Of a DNA stretch of 64,000 bases, positions 60,447 through 64,000 are shown piece after piece; within the stretch, counting starts at the first letter, position 1, and the number at the start of each line of letters is the position of its first letter. Source of the DNA: Paraburkholderia sediminicola. Its GTDB lineage: Bacteria > Pseudomonadota > Gammaproteobacteria > Burkholderiales > Burkholderiaceae. A program made the translations under genes and the position numbers. The stretch covers positions 124,001 to 188,000 of the forward strand of contig NZ_CADIKC010000004.1 of NCBI RefSeq assembly GCF_902859805.1, read 5' to 3'. The notes under the pieces were generated by a model. That model worked only from the letters and a program-made list of their open reading frames with translations. It searched no databases and was not told where the DNA came from.

Positions 60447-61532
60447 ATGAATTCTGTGCTTAAGGTATTGAGCGCTGTGGTGGGCGCCGCGGCTTTGACG
60501 AGTCTTGTCGCATGCGGCGGCAGTTCCGGATCTATCAACGCGCAGTCGTTTACCTCGTCAGTGCTGGTTTCCGACGGCGCGGTCTCCGCGCCGCACACCG
60601 ACCCTAATCTGAAAAACGGATGGGGTGTCGCCTTCAATCCAAAGGGCTTCGTCTGGGTCGCCGATAACGGGACCTCCGTCGCCACGCTCTATGACGGCAA
60701 CGGTGTGCCGCAATCGCTGGTCGTCAGCATTCCGAACGGAACTAGCGGCCCGGCGAATCCGACCGGCATCGTATTCAACGGCACGACGAATTTCACGGTC
60801 ACTCAGGGTGGCAAGTCCGGTGTAGGCGCCTTTATCTTCTCCGGCGAAGGCGGCACGATCACCGCATGGGCGCCGGCGGTCGCGCCCACGAACGCGATCG
60901 TCATGTTCGACGGCGGCAGTGCCGGCGCGGTCTATAAAGGCCTCGCCCTCGCAAGCAATGGCTCGGCGAACTTCCTCTATGCCACCGATTTCCACAACAA
61001 CAGGATCGACGTATTCGACACGAACTTCACGAAAGTTGCGATGCCCGGCAAGTTTCAGGACGCAACGCTGCCGGCAGGCTTTGCGCCGTTCGGCATTCAG
61101 GCGATCGGCTCAAAACTCTTCGTGACCTACGCCAAACAGGACGCGGCCGCGCATGACAATGTCGACGGTTCCGGCCTGGGCTTCGTCGACGTATTCGATA
61201 CGGCCGGCAATCTGCTGCAGCACTTTGCCTCAGCGGGCGCGTTGAACGCGCCGTGGGGCGTCGCACAGGCGCCGGGCAATTTCGGCCGCTTCAGCGGCGA
61301 CATACTGGTCGGGAATTTCGGCGACGGCACGATCAACGCTTTCGATCCGGCAAGCGGGCAATCGCTCGGCGCCGTCAACCTGTCGAACGGAACTACGTTC
61401 GTGCAACCGGGGCTTTGGGGTATCGCATTCGGCAACGGACTCGATAATCAGCCGACCAACACGCTGTTTTTTGCTGCGGGGCCTAACGACGAAGCAGATG
61501 GAGTCTACGGACGCATCGACGTAAAAATGTGA
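60447..61532 (+). CDS. TIGR03118 family exported lipoprotein
   Basis: This 361-residue protein has a lipoprotein signal (MNSVLKVLSAVVGAAALTSL, lipobox Cys in VACGGSS near residue 23) and a repetitive NHL/beta-propeller-like body: NPKGFVWVADNGTSVATLYDG, FLYATDFHNNRIDVFDTNF and GRFSGDILVGNFGDGTINAFD. These match the TIGR03118 family of unknown function. It is likely periplasmic or outer-membrane anchored. AGAGG lies about 8 nt before the ATG. It converges on the glycosyltransferase gene with a 4-nt gap. Confidence 0.92.
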   Translation: MNSVLKVLSAVVGAAALTSLVACGGSSGSINAQSFTSSVLVSDGAVSAPHTDPNLKNGWGVAFNPKGFVWVADNGTSVATLYDGNGVPQSLVVSIPNGTSGPANPTGIVFNGTTNFTVTQGGKSGVGAFIFSGEGGTITAWAPAVAPTNAIVMFDGGSAGAVYKGLALASNGSANFLYATDFHNNRIDVFDTNFTKVAMPGKFQDATLPAGFAPFGIQAIGSKLFVTYAKQDAAAHDNVDGSGLGFVDVFDTAGNLLQHFASAGALNAPWGVAQAPGNFGRFSGDILVGNFGDGTINAFDPASGQSLGAVNLSNGTTFVQPGLWGIAFGNGLDNQPTNTLFFAAGPNDEADGVYGRIDVKM

Positions 61533-61536
61533 ACGC

Positions 61537-62526
61537 CTAGCTCTTTACGCTGCGCAAGGCGTAAGCAGACAGCGTCGCGAGGCGCTCGACACTGAGCAAC
61601 CGCGCGATCCGTTTCAACGCGTGACGCACACGGCCGCGCAGATGCGCCACGCGCATCTGGCGCCAGAAACGGTCCGGTGCGAATTCAGCAAAACGCGCCT
61701 CGCGTTCCAGCAACGCTTTACCGCCTGGCAGGTGAACGAACGAACAGCAGCGAAACCAGCGCAGGTCGCGATAATTATTGCCGGGCCAATGACGGCCGAC
61801 AGCCTGATAAGCCCCCACCTCGATCAGGCTCTGCCCTTCGTCGACCAGCACATTGAGTGCCGCGGAAATGAACGCTTCGTCACCGTGATGTCTCAGGCGA
61901 CCAATTTCGGTGACGTAGCGCGCGTAACTGGCACGCGCGCGCGGAACCAGCCGGCGTAATGCGGCGGGCGTCGCCAGAAGAAACTCGCCACCGTACCAAC
62001 GCGGATTTCTGAGCCGCCTATCCGCCACGATCTCGAGATCCGCAGCAACACATTCGCTGCCGTACGGAGGAAACACCTGATCCGAAATATCGAATGCGCC
62101 GAGCCCTGCTTCAGCACAACGCTCGATCAGATTACGCTCGAGCGGACGCAGCGCGACCATGTCGGCGTCGAGCAGCAACAGCATCGTGTCGGCCGGCAGC
62201 GAATCGGCCATCTGGTCCATCAGATCCAGCTTGAAATGCGCGGCATAGAATGGCGTGCTCTTCGGCAACTCGATCGTCGCCTTCAACGTCATCAGTGCGG
62301 GACGGTGCGCCTTCGCGAGGCTTTCGAGCCGTTGCGCGACCACCGCCGGCGCGTTGGTCATGATGGTCAGCGTCGGCATGCCGGCCTGGCGCAAGCTGTT
62401 GTTCAGGCAGATCGCCTGACTCACATACGACAGCGGATCGCGATTCGTCGAGTTGGGACCCGGACTCGCGTCGACATCCACATAAACCAGCGTGCAAGGA
62501 AAAAGATTCACGTTGCTCCTCACCAT
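61537..62526 (-). CDS. GT-A type glycosyltransferase (GT8-like)
   Basis: This 329-residue cytoplasmic protein has a nucleotide-sugar-binding GT-A domain: LVYVDVDASPGP at the N-terminus, then MLLLLDADMVALRPLER with a DxD metal motif (about 120-135), and WYGGEFLLATPAALRRLV. The remaining C-terminal part ends in a helical basic region (HLRGRVRHALKRIARLL). The fold resembles GT8 or related transferases. Acceptor unknown; surface polysaccharide modification is possible. No other polysaccharide genes are nearby. The ribosome-binding site is weak, so a downstream start is possible. Confidence 0.75.
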   Translation of the reverse strand: MVRSNVNLFPCTLVYVDVDASPGPNSTNRDPLSYVSQAICLNNSLRQAGMPTLTIMTNAPAVVAQRLESLAKAHRPALMTLKATIELPKSTPFYAAHFKLDLMDQMADSLPADTMLLLLDADMVALRPLERNLIERCAEAGLGAFDISDQVFPPYGSECVAADLEIVADRRLRNPRWYGGEFLLATPAALRRLVPRARASYARYVTEIGRLRHHGDEAFISAALNVLVDEGQSLIEVGAYQAVGRHWPGNNYRDLRWFRCCSFVHLPGGKALLEREARFAEFAPDRFWRQMRVAHLRGRVRHALKRIARLLSVERLATLSAYALRSVKS

Positions 62527-62910
62527 GCGTGAGAGACGGTTCGCTTTTTTCCAGCGTTGCCGCTATTTTTTTGCGGATTGATCCGCCTCTCCTTTCATGG
62601 GCTAAGTCAGAAGTCCGCGCGAGACGCGCAGCCATCGTGCCGCGGCTCGCGCGTTCATTGCGTCACGCTCGAGCCGGGTGATGATCCGCGGCGATGGAAT
62701 CGGATGAACCGGGGCGCGGATATCAGGTATGGGCTATCGTTTCACGTCCCTGCATTGCCTTTCCGCCAAAACTCAGCAAGAGTCAGCAAGACGCAACGCG
62801 GCTGCCGTCAATCGGCTTTCGGCCGGTCGAAAGTACGCCAAAATATCCGGCGCTTTAACATTCGAGTGAACAAGTTACCTGACTGCCGTACGCAATCTTT
62901 GCGTCAGATG
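62527..62910. other. Intergenic region upstream of the glycosyltransferase
   Basis: These 384 bp contain no supported gene. A short direct repeat TCAGCAAGA occurs twice around 62775-62795. It holds the promoter of the leftward glycosyltransferase gene and the end of the sigma-54 activator gene. Confidence 0.4.
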
Positions 62911-64000
62911 TCACATTTCAGCGGCGCTGTCTTCCCCGTATCGCATGCCATGCGCGCCAAGCAAACGGTACAACGTCGCGCGTGAAATGCTGAGCTCGCG
63001 CGCGGCGTCGCCGGGCCGCCCGCGATGGCGCAGCAGCGCGAGTTCGATGGCCTGCCGCTCCGCTGTCTCACGTGCCTGTGCAAGCGTCAAGGGCGCGGTC
63101 GCAACGTAACTCGCCAGTTCGAGATCGTCCGCGGTAATCGTGCGCCCCTCCGACATCACAATGGCGCGACGAACCCGGTTGATCAATTCCCGCACGTTGC
63201 CGGGCCAGTCATACTGATGCATCGCCGCGATCGCATCGGGAGAAAAACCATATAACCGGCGGCTCGCATCTTTCCTGTAGCGATCCAGTGTGTACAGCGC
63301 GAGCAGTTCGATGTCCTTGCCGCGTGCGCGAAGCGGCGGCTCGTCGATTCTCAGTACGCACAAGCGGTGATACAGGTCGGCACGGAAGCGTCCGTCTTCG
63401 ATCGCGGCCTCCATATCGACGTGCGTGGCGGAGATGATGCGCACGTCGACATCGATCGAACCGTTGCCGCCCAGGCGGTCGATGGTGCTTTCCTGCAGGA
63501 AGCGCAGCAGGCTCGCCTGACTTTCGAACGGCAGATCGCCGATCTCATCGAGAAACACCGTGCCGCCGTGAGCGGCTTCGACGCGCCCTATTCTGCGTTG
63601 ATTCGCCCCTGTGAAGGCGCCGCGCTCGTAGCCGAACAACTCGGACTGCAACAGGTGCGGCGGAATCGCACCGCAGTTGATGGCGACGAACGGCGCATTG
63701 CGGCGCGGCGAGTGCGCGTGAATCGCCGCCGCTGTCAGCTCCTTGCCCGTACCCGATTCACCGGAGACAAAAACGGGTGCATCGTTTGCGGCCACTTTGC
63801 GAATCGAGCGGAATAACGCGAGCATGGCGTCGCAGGTGCCGATCATCTCGTCTTCTGCGGTAGACGTATCCACGAACACCGGTTCGCCGAGCGAGATCAT
63901 GCCGCAGGCATGGCCTACCGTATCGATCACTCTGGCGTTCGCGGTGGGCAGCGTCACGTAATCGAAGCAGTAGTCGCGCACCAGCCTGCGGATGACGGCG
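62911..64000 (-). CDS. Sigma-54-dependent transcriptional activator, partial (N-terminus beyond right edge)
   Basis: The frame runs open through base 64000, with upstream codons reading AVIRRLVRDYCFDYVTLP, so the N-terminus is missing. What is present: the end of a VpsR-like N-terminal domain (RDYCFDYVTLPTANARVIDTVGHACGMISL), an AAA+ sigma-54 interaction domain with Walker A VSGESGTGKELTA, GAFTGA loop, Walker B GGTVFLDEIGDLP, and a C-terminal Fis-type helix-turn-helix (GDAARELSISRATLYRLLGAHG). It activates RpoN promoters with ATP hydrolysis. VpsR relatives control exopolysaccharide or motility with cyclic di-GMP; here the target is unknown. Confidence 0.93.
   Translation of the reverse strand, partial: AVIRRLVRDYCFDYVTLPTANARVIDTVGHACGMISLGEPVFVDTSTAEDEMIGTCDAMLALFRSIRKVAANDAPVFVSGESGTGKELTAAAIHAHSPRRNAPFVAINCGAIPPHLLQSELFGYERGAFTGANQRRIGRVEAAHGGTVFLDEIGDLPFESQASLLRFLQESTIDRLGGNGSIDVDVRIISATHVDMEAAIEDGRFRADLYHRLCVLRIDEPPLRARGKDIELLALYTLDRYRKDASRRLYGFSPDAIAAMHQYDWPGNVRELINRVRRAIVMSEGRTITADDLELASYVATAPLTLAQARETAERQAIELALLRHRGRPGDAARELSISRATLYRLLGAHGMRYGEDSAAEM

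Noticed and set aside
1..64000. CRISPR arrays, tRNA, rRNA, riboswitches, phage or plasmid signals
   Set aside because: I found no periodic repeat-spacer structure, conserved RNA fold or replication gene. The repeats seen are short 9-bp units within or between genes.

Overview
The window reads as chromosomal DNA of a beta-proteobacterium of the order Burkholderiales, most probably Paraburkholderia or a close relative. This is an inference from the moderately high GC, the family mix (a Burkholderia-type trimeric porin, a VgrG/Eag/Rhs type VI cassette, DUF2934, DUF6723-like and TIGR03118 proteins) and the protein sequences. Nearly all of it is coding. I see no rRNA, tRNA, CRISPR array, prophage or intact insertion sequence.

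Layout. 1-5504: a minus-strand type VI secretion cassette (vgrG, Eag/DcrB chaperone, rhs) whose toxin end lies beyond the left edge. 5.8-12.7 kb: a BON protein, a phosphoketolase-acetate kinase operon, small unknown genes and a 6-phosphogluconate dehydrogenase-HAD operon. 13-18 kb: a SetA-like sugar exporter, an exported protein, a DUF2628 protein, a MarR regulator with two matching operators, a thioredoxin and a class I fructose-bisphosphate aldolase. 18-32 kb: two hybrid histidine kinases, a free-standing receiver, GlgX, a YihY membrane protein, an RsbQ-like hydrolase beside an RsbP-like PAS kinase, ZapE and transketolase. 32-39 kb: a porin, a CobS/CobT-like AAA and VWA pair, a class II glutamine amidotransferase and MarC. 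39-46 kb: a DUF3311-symporter pair, a glutathione transferase, and a metal group made of a phytochelatin-synthase-like lipoprotein, a DmeR-type repressor with operator, DmeF and DUF1289; then a diguanylate cyclase and its overlapping partner. 46-55 kb: a cupredoxin-phosphoesterase pair, an unpaired histidine-rich membrane protein, a large M1 peptidase, an ArsR-SRPBCC-membrane operon, a LysR regulator and a HAD protein. 55-64 kb: a YkgJ protein; a D-amino-acid-dehydrogenase-like oxidoreductase preceded by a 46-residue Cys-containing ORF, with an amino-acid-binding protein and a divergent MocR regulator; a TIGR03118 lipoprotein; a glycosyltransferase; and a sigma-54 activator cut by the right edge.

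How they fit together. Phosphoketolase, acetate kinase, 6-phosphogluconate dehydrogenase, class I aldolase, GlgX and transketolase within about 26 kb give a set of central-carbon enzymes linking hexose, pentose and acetyl-phosphate pools. They are interleaved with sensor kinases, which suggests conditional carbon rerouting. The most unusual signals are the RsbQ-like hydrolase placed 4 nt before a hybrid kinase that begins with an RsbP-like PAS domain, the 46-residue ORF overlapping the oxidoreductase start by one base, and the multi-histidine membrane anchor that looks like a redox-sensing cyclase module lacking its cyclase.
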